DNA from: Chloroflexota bacterium
Lineage (GTDB): Bacteria; Chloroflexota; Anaerolineae; J036; Brachytrichaceae
Direction: 5' to 3'
NCBI GenBank assembly: GCA_021788625.1
Contig: JAJYKL010000013.1
Span: 1-61,110, forward strand
DNA: 61,110 nt
In this document: positions 1 to 8,183 of the stretch, one piece after another
Position numbering within the stretch: position 1 is the stretch's first letter
Layout of the letters: each line of letters opens with the position of its first letter
Made by a program: the position numbers and the translations under genes
Notes under the pieces: generated by a model
The model's input: only the letters and a program-made list of their open reading frames with translations
Told to the model about the DNA's origin: nothing
The model's database searches: none

Positions 1-1047
1 TCGATCGAATACGGTCAGCCGACAGTCGGCGATGCCTGCCTGGCTCAGGTTGATGTGGCCAGGCGTCACGATATCATGCGCAACCATTCTGCGACTCACC
101 TGCTGCAGAAGTCATTACGGGCCATAATCGGCACGCATGTCAGCCAGCAGGGGTCGCTCGTTGCGCCTGATCGTTTGCGGTTCGATTTCTCACACAATGC
201 CCCGCTGACTCGTGAGCAGCGTGAGCAGGTCAGTCAAATGCTCAATGATGCAATCCTGGCCAACTACGCCGTGACAATCAAGCAATCACCTTACGCTGAT
301 GCGATCAAGTCCGGTGCCATGGCATTCTTCAGTGAGAAGTATGGTGATGTCGTGCGTGTTGTCAGCATCGGCAATAATGATGAAGTACCCTTTAGCCTCG
401 AATTATGTGGTGGAACACATGTTCAGCATACTGGAGACATCGGTAGTGCCATCATCGCAGAAGAAACTGCGGTCGCTTCGGGGGTACGGCGAATCGAAGC
501 GCTTACAGGGCGTGGAGCATTAGCCTACGTGCAACATCAGGCTGATCAGTTCACTGAAGTGGTCCGTATACTGGGTACCACTCCTGACCAGGCGACCGAA
601 CAGGCAGCCAGACTGGTCAGCAACTTGAGTGAGACACAAAAGTCACTGGAACGTGCACAGAAGGACCTGGCACGCTTTCACTTCGATGAGCTACTCGCCA
701 CAGAGCAACCAGTTAACGGAGTACCGATTTTGGTCGCCCGGGCACAGGTACAGTCAATCGACACGCTGCGCGAAATGACGGACTGGTTTCGCGAGCGACA
801 CGCGAGTGGCGTCGCGGTTTTAGGCGCGATATTGAATGAGAAACCCGTCATCGTGGTTGCAGTTTCGAAAGACCTTAACGCTCGAGGTTTGGATGCAGGC
901 AAGTTGGCGCGTGAGGTTGCCACGATTGTTGGCGGAAGTGGTGGCGGACGACCTGTTCTGGCACAAGCAGGTGGAAAAGAACCTGGTAAACTGGACGCCG
1001 CACTGGCAGAGGCGAGGCGCCTGATTATGGATCGCTTGAAGGTATAG
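1..1047 (+). CDS. alaS: Alanine--tRNA ligase, C-terminal part (5' end outside window)
   Basis: This is the C-terminal third or so of cytoplasmic alanyl-tRNA synthetase; the reading frame is open from base 1, so the gene begins upstream. The visible part carries the editing domain that hydrolyses mischarged Ser/Gly-tRNA(Ala): HSATH at fragment residues 29-33 and CGGTH at about 136-140 are the zinc-binding HxxxH and CxxxH motifs. A helical linker follows. The C-Ala/DHHA1 domain closes the protein with a glycine-rich stretch (GGSGGGRP) and QAGGK. A GTG at 55 is an internal valine, not a start. The next gene begins 20 bases downstream on the same strand. Confidence 0.95.
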   Translation, partial: SIEYGQPTVGDACLAQVDVARRHDIMRNHSATHLLQKSLRAIIGTHVSQQGSLVAPDRLRFDFSHNAPLTREQREQVSQMLNDAILANYAVTIKQSPYADAIKSGAMAFFSEKYGDVVRVVSIGNNDEVPFSLELCGGTHVQHTGDIGSAIIAEETAVASGVRRIEALTGRGALAYVQHQADQFTEVVRILGTTPDQATEQAARLVSNLSETQKSLERAQKDLARFHFDELLATEQPVNGVPILVARAQVQSIDTLREMTDWFRERHASGVAVLGAILNEKPVIVVAVSKDLNARGLDAGKLAREVATIVGGSGGGRPVLAQAGGKEPGKLDAALAEARRLIMDRLKV

Positions 1048-1067
1048 ACAGCTAGCTGCACCACGTT

Positions 1068-2579
1068 ATGATTGGGAAAATTATCCACCTCACACCTGAT
1101 GACGATCCGGCGGGTGTGAGTGACAGAATTGAATGGGCAAATGCAGAACGTGTAGCGCTGGTTATGCCTTCGCGATTCACTCACCCCTGGCGTGAGTTGG
1201 ATTATGCCCTCCTCCTTCATGCGGCACGGAGGAACGGTTGTGAACTGGCGGTGGTGTCAGCACGTATAGAGGACCGCCAACTGGCGCATACAACAGGTCT
1301 GCTTGCGTTTACTTCGCTGCGTCAGGCTGTAGCGCGGCAATGGATTCCTAACGACGATGTTGATCCTGTTGAAAGGCAAGCGGCGCCTCGCAGGTTTCGC
1401 CCCTCATCGCTCCGGCGTTTCTTCTCGCGCCCCAATTACTTTTTAATAGGTCTACGAGTGCTCGTCGCTCTGGTGACTGTCGCGGTGCTGGTGGCAGCCG
1501 TGCTAATCATCGTACCAACAGCCAACGTCACCCTCACCGCTTCCAGCCAAAAAATCTCGCGAATCGTACCTCTGACGCTTGACACGCAGAGCGAGAAGGT
1601 CGATGTGACGGCACGCACCCTCCCCGCTCAGCGGATTGATGTCATACTTGAAGACACAGCCAGCACCCCTACGACCGGAGCGAAAGACATCCCAACAGGT
1701 AATGCTCATGGAACTGTCGTTCTGTTTAACCTGCTTACCACGCCTTATACGGTGACGAAAAACACAGTTGTGCGGACGACCTCTGCCAGCATTGCTGCTC
1801 GATTCGTCACATTAAGCACAGTGCTGGTTCCGCCCGGTGGCCAGACCCAGGTTGGGATTGAAGCGCTCGACAAAGGCCCAGCGGGCAATGTACCCGCGTA
1901 CCAGATCAACCTGGTGGAAGGGGTGGCAGGGCTGGCGATTAAGGCACTTAACCCAGGCCCGACCAGTGGCGGAGGTATAGTGACCAAGCGTGCTGTTACC
2001 TTGGCGGATTACCAGCGCGCCCGTGCGACACTGATGGATAAGTTAATGCTGCAAGCTCTGAATAAGATGCAGCAAAACCCGGACGTCAAACGTAACGGTC
2101 TCTACGTTATCCCTAATACGCTCTTTATTGCCGATGTGCAGGATGAGACCTATGATCGTTTTGTAACTGAACTGGCCGATCAGGTGACGTTGGATATGCG
2201 CTTGCAAGTTGCCGGTTACGCGGTCTCACCCGCTGACCTTGACACGGTTGCTAAAGCGGTACTCACCGACCAAATGCCCAAAGGGTATAGCCTTTTGTCG
2301 TATTACGCTGAACGCGGCGATGTGGCGGAGGAAGGTACCGGTACACGTATCATTCTGTATATTGTGGCTCATGGCACGGCAGGCGCCAAGATTGATGAGG
2401 AGCAGGTGAAACATCTGGTGCAGGGCAAATCGATTAGCGACGCACAATCGGCGTTACTGGAAGCATTTTCACTAAATGGCAATCCAGTGATCACAGTCCA
2501 GCCTGGCTGGCTATTCCAATACACAGGTCGTTTACCATTTGTCACCTTGCGCATCCACACCCAGGTGAAGCGAGAGTAG
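1068..2579 (+). CDS. Single-pass membrane protein with baseplate J-like region
   Basis: A 503-residue protein. The N-terminal ~110 residues are soluble and resemble a small alpha/beta domain. One strongly hydrophobic segment lies at about residues 125-150 (YFLIGLRVLVALVTVAVLV). The remainder is beta-rich and probably extracytoplasmic. The outer part (about 155-320) resembles the region that annotation pipelines call baseplate J-like in Chloroflexota, but no other phage tail genes are nearby, so a tail function is not implied. The ATG at 1068 follows alaS by 20 bases, and the stop abuts the ruvX start with no gap, so it is probably cotranscribed with its neighbours. Its role is unknown; a cell-envelope role is inferred only from topology. 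Confidence 0.75.
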   Translation: MIGKIIHLTPDDDPAGVSDRIEWANAERVALVMPSRFTHPWRELDYALLLHAARRNGCELAVVSARIEDRQLAHTTGLLAFTSLRQAVARQWIPNDDVDPVERQAAPRRFRPSSLRRFFSRPNYFLIGLRVLVALVTVAVLVAAVLIIVPTANVTLTASSQKISRIVPLTLDTQSEKVDVTARTLPAQRIDVILEDTASTPTTGAKDIPTGNAHGTVVLFNLLTTPYTVTKNTVVRTTSASIAARFVTLSTVLVPPGGQTQVGIEALDKGPAGNVPAYQINLVEGVAGLAIKALNPGPTSGGGIVTKRAVTLADYQRARATLMDKLMLQALNKMQQNPDVKRNGLYVIPNTLFIADVQDETYDRFVTELADQVTLDMRLQVAGYAVSPADLDTVAKAVLTDQMPKGYSLLSYYAERGDVAEEGTGTRIILYIVAHGTAGAKIDEEQVKHLVQGKSISDAQSALLEAFSLNGNPVITVQPGWLFQYTGRLPFVTLRIHTQVKRE

Positions 2580-3047
2580 ATGGCGCGGACTTTAGCTCTA
2601 GACATCGGCAACCGTCGTATTGGTGTAGCGGTTAGTGATACCACCCGCAGCATTGCCCGTCCACTGGAGGTCATCGACCGACATAGGCAGAATGCCTTGC
2701 AACGCATCGTGGAACTCGTACGCCAATTACAGCCTGACAACATTGTAGTGGGTTACCCGTTGAGCGCTGATGGTTCCGTAGGTGCGCAAGCTCTTAAAGT
2801 CGAAAGGTTTGTGCAACTGGTGCGGTTGAACATCGAATGTCCTGTGGTTTATTACGATGAGCGATATAGCACCAGCGAAGCCCAGGACATCATGGGAGCA
2901 AAACGTCGTAAAGACAGGCAGCAACATGATGATGCGATTGCTGCAGCAGTCATCCTGCAACGTTATCTGAACGAGGTGCAGCACTCCATTAGTGAGCATC
3001 ACGCCACTGAGACAAATATACTCGCTTCCGACGAATCGAGAATGTAG
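2580..3047 (+). CDS. ruvX: Putative pre-16S rRNA nuclease / Holliday junction resolvase-like protein RuvX (YqgF)
   Basis: A 155-residue RNase H-fold protein of the YqgF family, implicated in maturation of the 5' end of 16S rRNA and formerly proposed as a Holliday junction resolvase. The family signature is present: LALDIGNRRIGVAVSD near the N-terminus with the first catalytic Asp, VVGYPLSADGS in the middle, YDERYST with the Glu, and a C-terminal HDDAIAAAVIL with the last acidic residues. Family members are usually about 140 residues, so this is full length with a short tail. The ATG follows the upstream stop codon immediately, which suggests translational coupling. mltG begins 10 bases downstream; alaS-ruvX-mltG is a common bacterial order. 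Confidence 0.92.
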   Translation: MARTLALDIGNRRIGVAVSDTTRSIARPLEVIDRHRQNALQRIVELVRQLQPDNIVVGYPLSADGSVGAQALKVERFVQLVRLNIECPVVYYDERYSTSEAQDIMGAKRRKDRQQHDDAIAAAVILQRYLNEVQHSISEHHATETNILASDESRM

Positions 3048-3057
3048 TTTCATACCG

Positions 3058-4191
3058 ATGAAAAAACAGCAGAAACTCTCCCCAGTCAAACTCTTCGTTT
3101 TCCTAACCGCGTTGGGTGCGCTGGCTTTTGGTGGGAGTACCCTGGCACAACATGTGCGAGGTATGAGCTCCACGAACACCCGCCTGAGCGAACTCGACCG
3201 CACGTTGATCGGTTTGTATCTCGATACGTTACGCAACAACGACCTATCCCGACCATTGAGCAATGACCCTACGCCCCAGCAGTTCGAGGTCAGTCCAGGT
3301 GAGTCTGTTACCGAGATTGGAAGGGATTTGCAACAAAGCGGTCTCATACGCGACGGAGACTTATTCAGGTTATATGTGCGCTACAACAATCTGGATTCAA
3401 CCATTAACGCTGGCGTGTTCACCTTGCGGCCAAATATGAACATACCGGAGATTGCCCAGGCACTGCAGCGCGCACTGGCAGCTGAAACGCAAATAACGAT
3501 TCCTGAGGGCAAGCGTATTGAAGAGGTTGCTGAACTCTTGCAGGAGCAGCTTGGCATTAATTCAGATGACTTCCTGCGCCTGGCACGCCGTGCCGATTAC
3601 AGTTATCCATTTCTAAAAAACCTGCCCGAAGGCGCATCGCTTGAAGGTTACCTGTTCCCTGACACATATCGCCTGCCTCAAAACCCAACGGCACAGGATG
3701 TGCTACTTAAGATGCTTGATAACTACGGCATTAAGGTACAACCCCTAATGGACCAGGCAAAAGCAAATGGCGATACACGCTCATCCCGTGAGATCTTAAC
3801 CCTCGCATCAATCGTTGAACGTGAAGCGGTGATACCCGCCGAACGACCCATCATCGCCAGTGTCTACCTGAATCGGCTTAAAATCGGCATGGCATTGCAA
3901 GCAGACCCCACAACGCAATATGCGCTGGGATACCAGCCTGATACGAAAACATGGTGGAAGCAAAACCTGACAGCCGAAGATCTTAAGTACAATGATCCGG
4001 CTGGTTATAACACGTACGTAAACCCGTCTCTTCCACCTGGCCCGATTGCCAGCCCAGGATTGGCAAGCATCGAAGCCGTGATTACACCAGCCCAAACCAG
4101 CTATCTCTATTTTGTCGCTTCCTGTAACAAAGATGGCTCGCACCAATTCTCCGTGACGTTCGAGGAGCATCAATCGAAGCTGTGTCCATAA
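3058..4191 (+). CDS. mltG: Endolytic murein transglycosylase MltG
   Basis: A 377-residue membrane-anchored enzyme that cleaves nascent glycan strands and is thought to end peptidoglycan chain elongation. The start at ATG 3058 gives a short basic N-terminus (MKKQQK) followed by one hydrophobic segment, the expected anchor. Earlier in-frame starts would overlap ruvX and lack this topology. A LysM-like region (about 75-150) precedes the YceG catalytic domain. Family motifs are LEGYLFPDTY, SIVEREA (with the catalytic Glu), VYLNRL, LQADPTTQYA and YNTYVNPSLPPGPI. The length is normal for the family. A non-coding stretch with its own promoter follows. Confidence 0.94.
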   Translation: MKKQQKLSPVKLFVFLTALGALAFGGSTLAQHVRGMSSTNTRLSELDRTLIGLYLDTLRNNDLSRPLSNDPTPQQFEVSPGESVTEIGRDLQQSGLIRDGDLFRLYVRYNNLDSTINAGVFTLRPNMNIPEIAQALQRALAAETQITIPEGKRIEEVAELLQEQLGINSDDFLRLARRADYSYPFLKNLPEGASLEGYLFPDTYRLPQNPTAQDVLLKMLDNYGIKVQPLMDQAKANGDTRSSREILTLASIVEREAVIPAERPIIASVYLNRLKIGMALQADPTTQYALGYQPDTKTWWKQNLTAEDLKYNDPAGYNTYVNPSLPPGPIASPGLASIEAVITPAQTSYLYFVASCNKDGSHQFSVTFEEHQSKLCP

Positions 4192-4232
4192 TGTCATTAC
4201 CAGCTTTAGCCATTCAACACGCCTGGCACCTG

Positions 4233-4260
4233 TTGACATCTTCGCATTAGAAGCTATACT
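4233..4260 (+). promoter_or_regulatory. Strong sigma-70-type promoter for the candidate RNA
   Basis: TTGACA at 4233-4238 and TATACT at 4255-4260 are separated by 16 bases. Both boxes are near consensus. The predicted start at about 4267-4269 coincides with the left arm of the long closing stem of the downstream candidate RNA. No open reading frame follows on this strand before 5035. Confidence 0.8.
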
Positions 4261-4267
4261 TGTAATT

Positions 4268-4607
4268 GCACGGGGAGCGCTAAGAAATCGGGATTTATAA
4301 CTCATCGCTGTCGAGACATATGCGACGTTTGGCGAGCGGTAAGCGAGAAATCGGTTATAGCGAGCGGCTTGCTAGTGCGACTCTTCGCAAAAGTAAGTGA
4401 ACGAAGCGGTGTTTAGACGGTCACTATGCGATGATGTGAGGTGTGTCTTTTCTCATGGCTTGCAGGATGGGAAGTAGATATCGCCGAACGGAGCATGGTG
4501 GATCCTTGCGGTGGATGCGGTTTCCTGACACTGGAAAGTGGATGGAGCGGTGCATAAGCCAAACGGGCGATGAGAACTAAAGAACGGTTACTTGGCGCCC
4601 CCGTGTT
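4268..4607 (+). ncRNA. Candidate structured non-coding RNA, family not identified
   Basis: This ~340-base stretch has no convincing ORF and sits directly behind a strong promoter. Its two ends are complementary. Bases 4269-4275 pair with 4599-4605 (7 bp). After one bulged A, 4277-4284 pair with 4591-4598 (8 bp, one G-U). Then comes a symmetric 16 x 16 internal loop, and 4301-4308 (CTCATCGC) pair exactly with 4567-4574 (GCGATGAG). Inside are smaller hairpins, such as TTTCC/GGAAA near 4530. The 3' arm runs into TGTTTTA, a weak terminator-like tail. I do not find RNase P (GAGGAAAGTCC), tmRNA (T-loop, tag ORF) or SRP RNA (GGAAG helix 8) signatures. The stem-bubble-stem shape recalls 6S RNA, but the length is too great for a typical one. 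Confidence 0.6.
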
Positions 4608-4934
4608 TTAGTCGCGCCAATCCGGGTGCTGTCCCTCAAGCTGTAACAACAGGTCCCATGTGTAGATTCCGTATGAGCAACCATCTTGCCAGATAATGTT
4701 GATGGCGTAATTTCCCACGGGCTCAATAGCCTGTAACAGACTGGATTTTGGTGAGAATGCCTGGGCAGGATCCAACCCTTGAGCCGTAAGTTGCTCGCGT
4801 TCGTTATTGCAGTTTGCACACGGACACGCGGCACTTAACGCATTGAAGGGGAAATAACTATGATGTCCATCATTCCAGGTTACAGCCAATAACGCACGAT
4901 GCCGATCAGCCGTGATTGCAGTCGGTCTTATCAT
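4608..4934 (-). CDS. DUF971 (gamma-butyrobetaine hydroxylase N-terminal-like) protein
   Basis: A 108-residue protein consisting of one DUF971 domain. The family pattern is visible: WNDGHHSYFPFNALSAACPCANC at the N-terminal half with its clustered cysteines, and INIIWQDGCSYGIYTWDLL at the C-terminal half. In eukaryotes this fold is the N-terminal zinc-binding domain of carnitine-pathway hydroxylases. In bacteria it stands alone, often near Fe-S assembly factors, and its biochemical role is not settled. It is convergent with the candidate RNA and divergent from the URO-D gene, so nothing nearby clarifies its role. Confidence 0.85.
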   Translation of the reverse strand: MIRPTAITADRHRALLAVTWNDGHHSYFPFNALSAACPCANCNNEREQLTAQGLDPAQAFSPKSSLLQAIEPVGNYAINIIWQDGCSYGIYTWDLLLQLEGQHPDWRD

Positions 4935-4961
4935 GTTTTGTCAGGCTCATTGTAGTACCAG

Positions 4962-4989
4962 TTGACACATCGGCTGAATCATATATAAA
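4962..4989 (+). promoter_or_regulatory. Promoter of the URO-D gene
   Basis: TTGACA at 4962-4967 and TATAAA at 4984-4989 with a 16-base spacer, 45 bases ahead of the ATG at 5035. A GAGGAA ribosome site lies just before the start codon. Confidence 0.65.
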
Positions 4990-5034
4990 CGGCCACAGCC
5001 ATAGAACAGTGCAAATCGATACGAGGAACGACGT

Positions 5035-6159
5035 ATGACTATCACCCCTTACCGGTCCAAGTGGGCTGGCACCATGACCGACCGCGAACGCTTTAACCGC
5101 CAGATGCACTACCAGCCGGTAGATCGTTGCTTTAATATGGAGTTCGGTTATTGGAACGAGAACTTCCAGCAGTGGCCACTCTTTGCTGATCACGGCATTA
5201 AAAATAACGCCGAAGCAGATGTGTTCTTTAACTTTGACCGTATCGAAACGATCGGCGGAAACGTCTGGCTAAACCCCTCATTTGAGGACGCGGTAGTTGA
5301 AGAGCGTGAAACCACACGCATCATCATCAATGCCGATGGCCTTTTGGCTGAAGTACCAAAAGATGCGCACGACACGATACCGCACTTTATCAAATCATCC
5401 ATCCAGACTCCCGATGACTGGCAGCGCGTTAAAGCAGAGCGTTTTCGACGCAATGATCCGGTGCGTAACGTGGATATTCAGGCGTTGAAGCAACAGCACC
5501 CGGCGAACCGCGACTATCCGCTGGGAGTGTGGTGCGGTTCCATGATTGGCAAGGTGCGCGATATGCTCACCTTTGAGGGTCTGGCTTATGCCCTCTCCGA
5601 TTACCCGGCCATGGTCGAGGATATCGTCGAAACAGCGTGCGTCATGGTCGAAGATTTTCTGGATCAGGTACTGCCACACTTCGACTTTGATTTTGCTGCA
5701 GGCTGGGAAGACATCTGTTTCAAAAATGGTCCTATCGTGTCTCCAAAGTTTTTTAAAGCGGTCGTCATGCCGCGCTACAAGCGGATAAACGAAAAGTTAA
5801 AGGCAAGGGGCATCGACATCTGGTATATCGACTGTGACGGTGATGTCAGACCCATCCTGCCGTCCATGATGGAGGGCGGCATCAACTGCCTGTTTCCGTT
5901 TGAAGTGAATGGATGCGCTCATCCCGCCGAACTGCTTGGTAAGTGGGGTAAAGACCTTCGCATCATGGGTGGCGTTGACAAGATCGCTCTCGGTCATGGC
6001 CGAGCTGCCATTCAAGCCTACCTGGATACACTGGTACCCCTGGTAGAACGAGGCGGGTACATTCCATTTTGCGATCATCGCTGCCCACCAAATGTGGATC
6101 CTGATGACTACCTGTATTACCTGGATCTGAAGGAGAAAATGTTCGGTCTGCAATCGTGA
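5035..6159 (+). CDS. Uroporphyrinogen decarboxylase (URO-D) domain protein
   Basis: A 374-residue protein with the URO-D/methyltransferase TIM-barrel fold. Recognisable elements are the N-terminal MTDRERFNRQMHYQPVDR (family start with R-F-x-x-x-x-x-x-x-P-D-R), a central GKVRDMLTFEGL, DFDFAAGWEDICFKNGPIVSP, and the C-terminal VMGG-like LRIMGGVDK and FCDHRCPPNVDPDDY. This branch resembles the corrinoid-linked or uncharacterised URO-D homologues rather than the haem enzyme HemE, because the canonical N-terminal porphyrin-binding sequence is not apparent. Candidate functions include methyl transfer from small methylated compounds, but no corrinoid protein is adjacent. GAGGAACGACG precedes the ATG. 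It is monocistronic and convergent with the GH25 gene. Confidence 0.82.
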   Translation: MTITPYRSKWAGTMTDRERFNRQMHYQPVDRCFNMEFGYWNENFQQWPLFADHGIKNNAEADVFFNFDRIETIGGNVWLNPSFEDAVVEERETTRIIINADGLLAEVPKDAHDTIPHFIKSSIQTPDDWQRVKAERFRRNDPVRNVDIQALKQQHPANRDYPLGVWCGSMIGKVRDMLTFEGLAYALSDYPAMVEDIVETACVMVEDFLDQVLPHFDFDFAAGWEDICFKNGPIVSPKFFKAVVMPRYKRINEKLKARGIDIWYIDCDGDVRPILPSMMEGGINCLFPFEVNGCAHPAELLGKWGKDLRIMGGVDKIALGHGRAAIQAYLDTLVPLVERGGYIPFCDHRCPPNVDPDDYLYYLDLKEKMFGLQS

Positions 6160-6322
6160 CGCTCGAATTTCGCAAATGTGGCCAGCGCATGATCCTGCCG
6201 CGGTCGAAAAGTCGCGCTGCCACCTATAGATGCCTCATTTCAGGTGCCAGTGGTGGAACTCCCGGTGCGTTCGCCGTTAACCAGAATCCTGGCTACCATC
6301 ATGCAAGGTGAGGATGTGGTGT

Positions 6323-6982
6323 TTACTTCGTCCAGGTATCAAGATCGATGTCGTCCCCTTGAGCGCCATATGCGGCTGCCAGATGATTCCCTTGCGCAGA
6401 ATACTGCCAGATGGTAAAGTCGTTCCACACTCCGGGCAGTAGCGGCCGGGCGTTCTGCCTCCAATCAGCAACCCACAGTCCGTAGTGATTGGCCCACGTG
6501 TTATCCGTTCTGCCCGGTGCCAATCCGATAAACTCATCCCAGTAGGTCGCTCGCGTGTAGATGATTGGGATGCGCCCGCTACATCGTTCCAATGCCCACA
6601 TGAACCACTGAAAATCCAGGTTCTGCTGCATGGTCCAGGACATGGGTTGGTTGGTTGAACTGTATATTTCCTGTTCTACATCTACTGCTGGGGGCAGCTC
6701 TCCCCAGTCCGTATTAACCGCCCGCAGTAGTGTGATGAGCTGATCTCCCGCGCTGACCAGCTGGTGATAATAGGCGTAGACACCACGCTTGACTCCAGAC
6801 GACGCAGCGCCAGCCCAGTTGGTGGACAGGTTGCTATCCACAGCGATGTGAGCACCATCAGTCATGCTGGCATAGGCAAAAGTAGCCCTGATGTAGGTGA
6901 AGCCATCCTGGCCCAGCTTGGATGATGCTTTTTGCCAGTCAATTGTCCCGTTCCAGTATGAAACGTCAATACCGTTTGCCAT
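6323..6982 (-). CDS. GH25 family lysozyme (N-acetylmuramidase-like), no signal peptide
   Basis: A 219-residue protein from the ATG at 6982, which has GGAG seven bases upstream; longer in-frame starts add an unconserved tail. The GH25 fold is seen in GIDVSYWNGTIDW at the N-terminus (with the conserved Asp), YIRATFA, GVYAYYHQL, PPAVDVEQE (catalytic D-x-E), PIIYTRATYWDEF and LWVADW. The final FTIWQYSAQG and DIDLDTW also match the family. GH25 enzymes cleave the beta-1,4 bond of peptidoglycan. No secretion signal or wall-binding repeats are present, as in phage endolysins released through holins, but no phage genes are nearby. It lies just downstream of a tRNA gene on the same strand. Confidence 0.9.
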   Translation of the reverse strand: MANGIDVSYWNGTIDWQKASSKLGQDGFTYIRATFAYASMTDGAHIAVDSNLSTNWAGAASSGVKRGVYAYYHQLVSAGDQLITLLRAVNTDWGELPPAVDVEQEIYSSTNQPMSWTMQQNLDFQWFMWALERCSGRIPIIYTRATYWDEFIGLAPGRTDNTWANHYGLWVADWRQNARPLLPGVWNDFTIWQYSAQGNHLAAAYGAQGDDIDLDTWTK

Positions 6983-7170
6983 CGTCGTGCTCCATTGCGC
7001 TTTCATGCACTCGATCTTCATACCCGAGATCATGTGCATGCATACCTGGTGTTCATAATTCCAATATTAGTGTCGCCGGAGGCAATAATGCCACAGTTAC
7101 GTGTCTGTGCTTGCCATTTCAGATTGACACAAATTGCTCTCACCTGCGGATGCGGGAAAAGCAGGGGAAA

Positions 7171-7243
7171 TGGTGACGGTTGGACTCGAACCAACGACAC
7201 GGGGCTTATGAGTCCCCTGCTCTACCGCCTGAGCTACGTCACC
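7171..7243 (-). tRNA. tRNA-Met (CAT anticodon)
   Basis: The reverse strand folds as a 73-base tRNA. The acceptor stem is GGTGACG/CGTCACC, the D arm contains AGCTCAGGCGGTAGAGC, the anticodon loop is CTCATAA between GGGGA and CCCC-type arms, and the T arm is GTTGG-TTCGAGT-CCAAC. The discriminator is A and CCA is not encoded. The form is that of an elongator Met tRNA; a CAT tRNA read as Ile after lysidine modification cannot be excluded from sequence alone. Confidence 0.95.
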
Positions 7244-7256
7244 TGAAAGCCTAAGG

Positions 7257-7285
7257 ATTCTAGCGGAACCTCAACTCAGCGTCAA
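7257..7285 (-). promoter_or_regulatory. Promoter of the tRNA-Met gene
   Basis: On the minus strand TTGACG (7285-7280) and TAGAAT (7262-7257) are 17 bases apart and end 13 bases before the tRNA 5' end. Confidence 0.7.
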
Positions 7286-7389
7286 GTGTTGGATAACGAA
7301 AAGAGACTTAATTCCAACGAGTAATGACTGTTACTAGACTGTGATCATCGATGCAATTCTTTCGAGTCATGATCGGTTTGCATTTCCAT

Positions 7390-8064
7390 CTAGCTGTTGC
7401 CCTTCGCGGCTTTGATTGACTTGAGCAGGTCGCTGGCACGCTGGTGCATAACGTCGAGTCCGCCTTCCTTTTTGACATATTCACCAATCAGTGCGCTTCC
7501 CATGCCAACCGCCACAGCACCAGCACGAATGAAGTCGGCTGCGTTGGTCAGCTCCACACCTCCGGTTGGTACGAACGGTATTTTGTTCAACGGTCCACGG
7601 ATTGCCTTAAAGTATGTCAGGTCTGCCGGGAATATTTTCACCAGTGTCGCACCCAGCTCGACAGCAACCAGTATTTCGGTAGCCGTATAGGCACCTGGGA
7701 CGACGCAAATTCCATTATCCACGGCAAAACGTACCAGTTCAGGATTCGTATTAGGTGCCACCACAAACTGTGCACCGGCCTCCAGCACAGTCTGTGCTGA
7801 CTGTACATCAAGCACCGTACCAGCACCCATTAAGATCTTGTTACCCAAGGTCTCGCGGACAAGCCGAATGCCTTCGCCAGCCTTAGGAGAGTTCATTGTC
7901 ACCTCTACAGCCTTAATGCCTGCGTCGGCCAATGTCTCGGCAATCCGCACAAACCAACCATCGTAGTTTCCACGTAAGATGGCAACCACTCCGGATTGAG
8001 AAATGGTGTCCCTAACCTGTTCTGCAGTAAGCCGGAAGGCCTTAATACTTGACGTGTTACCCAT
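7390..8064 (-). CDS. eda: KDPG/KHG aldolase family protein (2-keto-3-deoxy-6-phosphogluconate aldolase-like)
   Basis: A 224-residue class I aldolase of the Eda family, which cleaves 2-keto-3-deoxy-6-phosphogluconate (or 4-hydroxy-2-oxoglutarate) to pyruvate and an aldehyde. Landmarks are VVAILRG near residue 26, KAVEVTMNSP with the family Glu, GAGTVLD, FVVAPNTNPE, VVPGAYTATE, VKIFPAD with the Schiff-base Lys, and PFVPTGGVE near the phosphate site. The order and length match the family. No dehydratase or sugar kinase is adjacent, so the in vivo substrate is open. It is divergent from ffh, and the two promoters share the same few bases. Confidence 0.88.
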   Translation of the reverse strand: MGNTSSIKAFRLTAEQVRDTISQSGVVAILRGNYDGWFVRIAETLADAGIKAVEVTMNSPKAGEGIRLVRETLGNKILMGAGTVLDVQSAQTVLEAGAQFVVAPNTNPELVRFAVDNGICVVPGAYTATEILVAVELGATLVKIFPADLTYFKAIRGPLNKIPFVPTGGVELTNAADFIRAGAVAVGMGSALIGEYVKKEGGLDVMHQRASDLLKSIKAAKGNS

Positions 8065-8073
8065 AACCTTACT

Positions 8074-8102
8074 AAAATACTACCCTTTTCACCAGTTGAC
8101 AA
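8074..8102 (-). promoter_or_regulatory. Possible promoter of the aldolase gene, overlapping the ffh promoter
   Basis: On the minus strand TTGTCA (8102-8097) and TATTTT (8079-8074) are 17 bases apart. The -35 box occupies the same bases as the forward -35 box of ffh, so the two promoters would compete. The ATG lies only 9 bases beyond the -10 box. Confidence 0.4.
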
Positions 8103-8124
8103 CCATATGCGCTGTTTGTTATAA
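8096..8124 (+). promoter_or_regulatory. Promoter of ffh
   Basis: TTGACA at 8096-8101 and TTATAA at 8119-8124 with a 17-base spacer, 59 bases before the ATG at 8184. Confidence 0.65.
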
Positions 8125-8183
8125 AACGCCTGATACAATCGCCGCATTAATGGAATGCAAGGGTGATTTACGTTATATAAAGT

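Noticed and set aside
678-1220. A 180-residue reverse ORF over the end of alaS
   Set aside because: It is antisense to the conserved alaS C-terminal domain and the next gene's start.
1068-2579. A phage tail island based on the baseplate J-like region
   Set aside because: The protein has a membrane anchor and housekeeping neighbours; no other tail or capsid gene is present.
4268-4607. Identification of the candidate RNA as RNase P RNA, tmRNA, SRP RNA or a plain T-box leader
   Set aside because: The universally conserved sequences of these families are not found, and the next gene is on the opposite strand, so it is not a leader.
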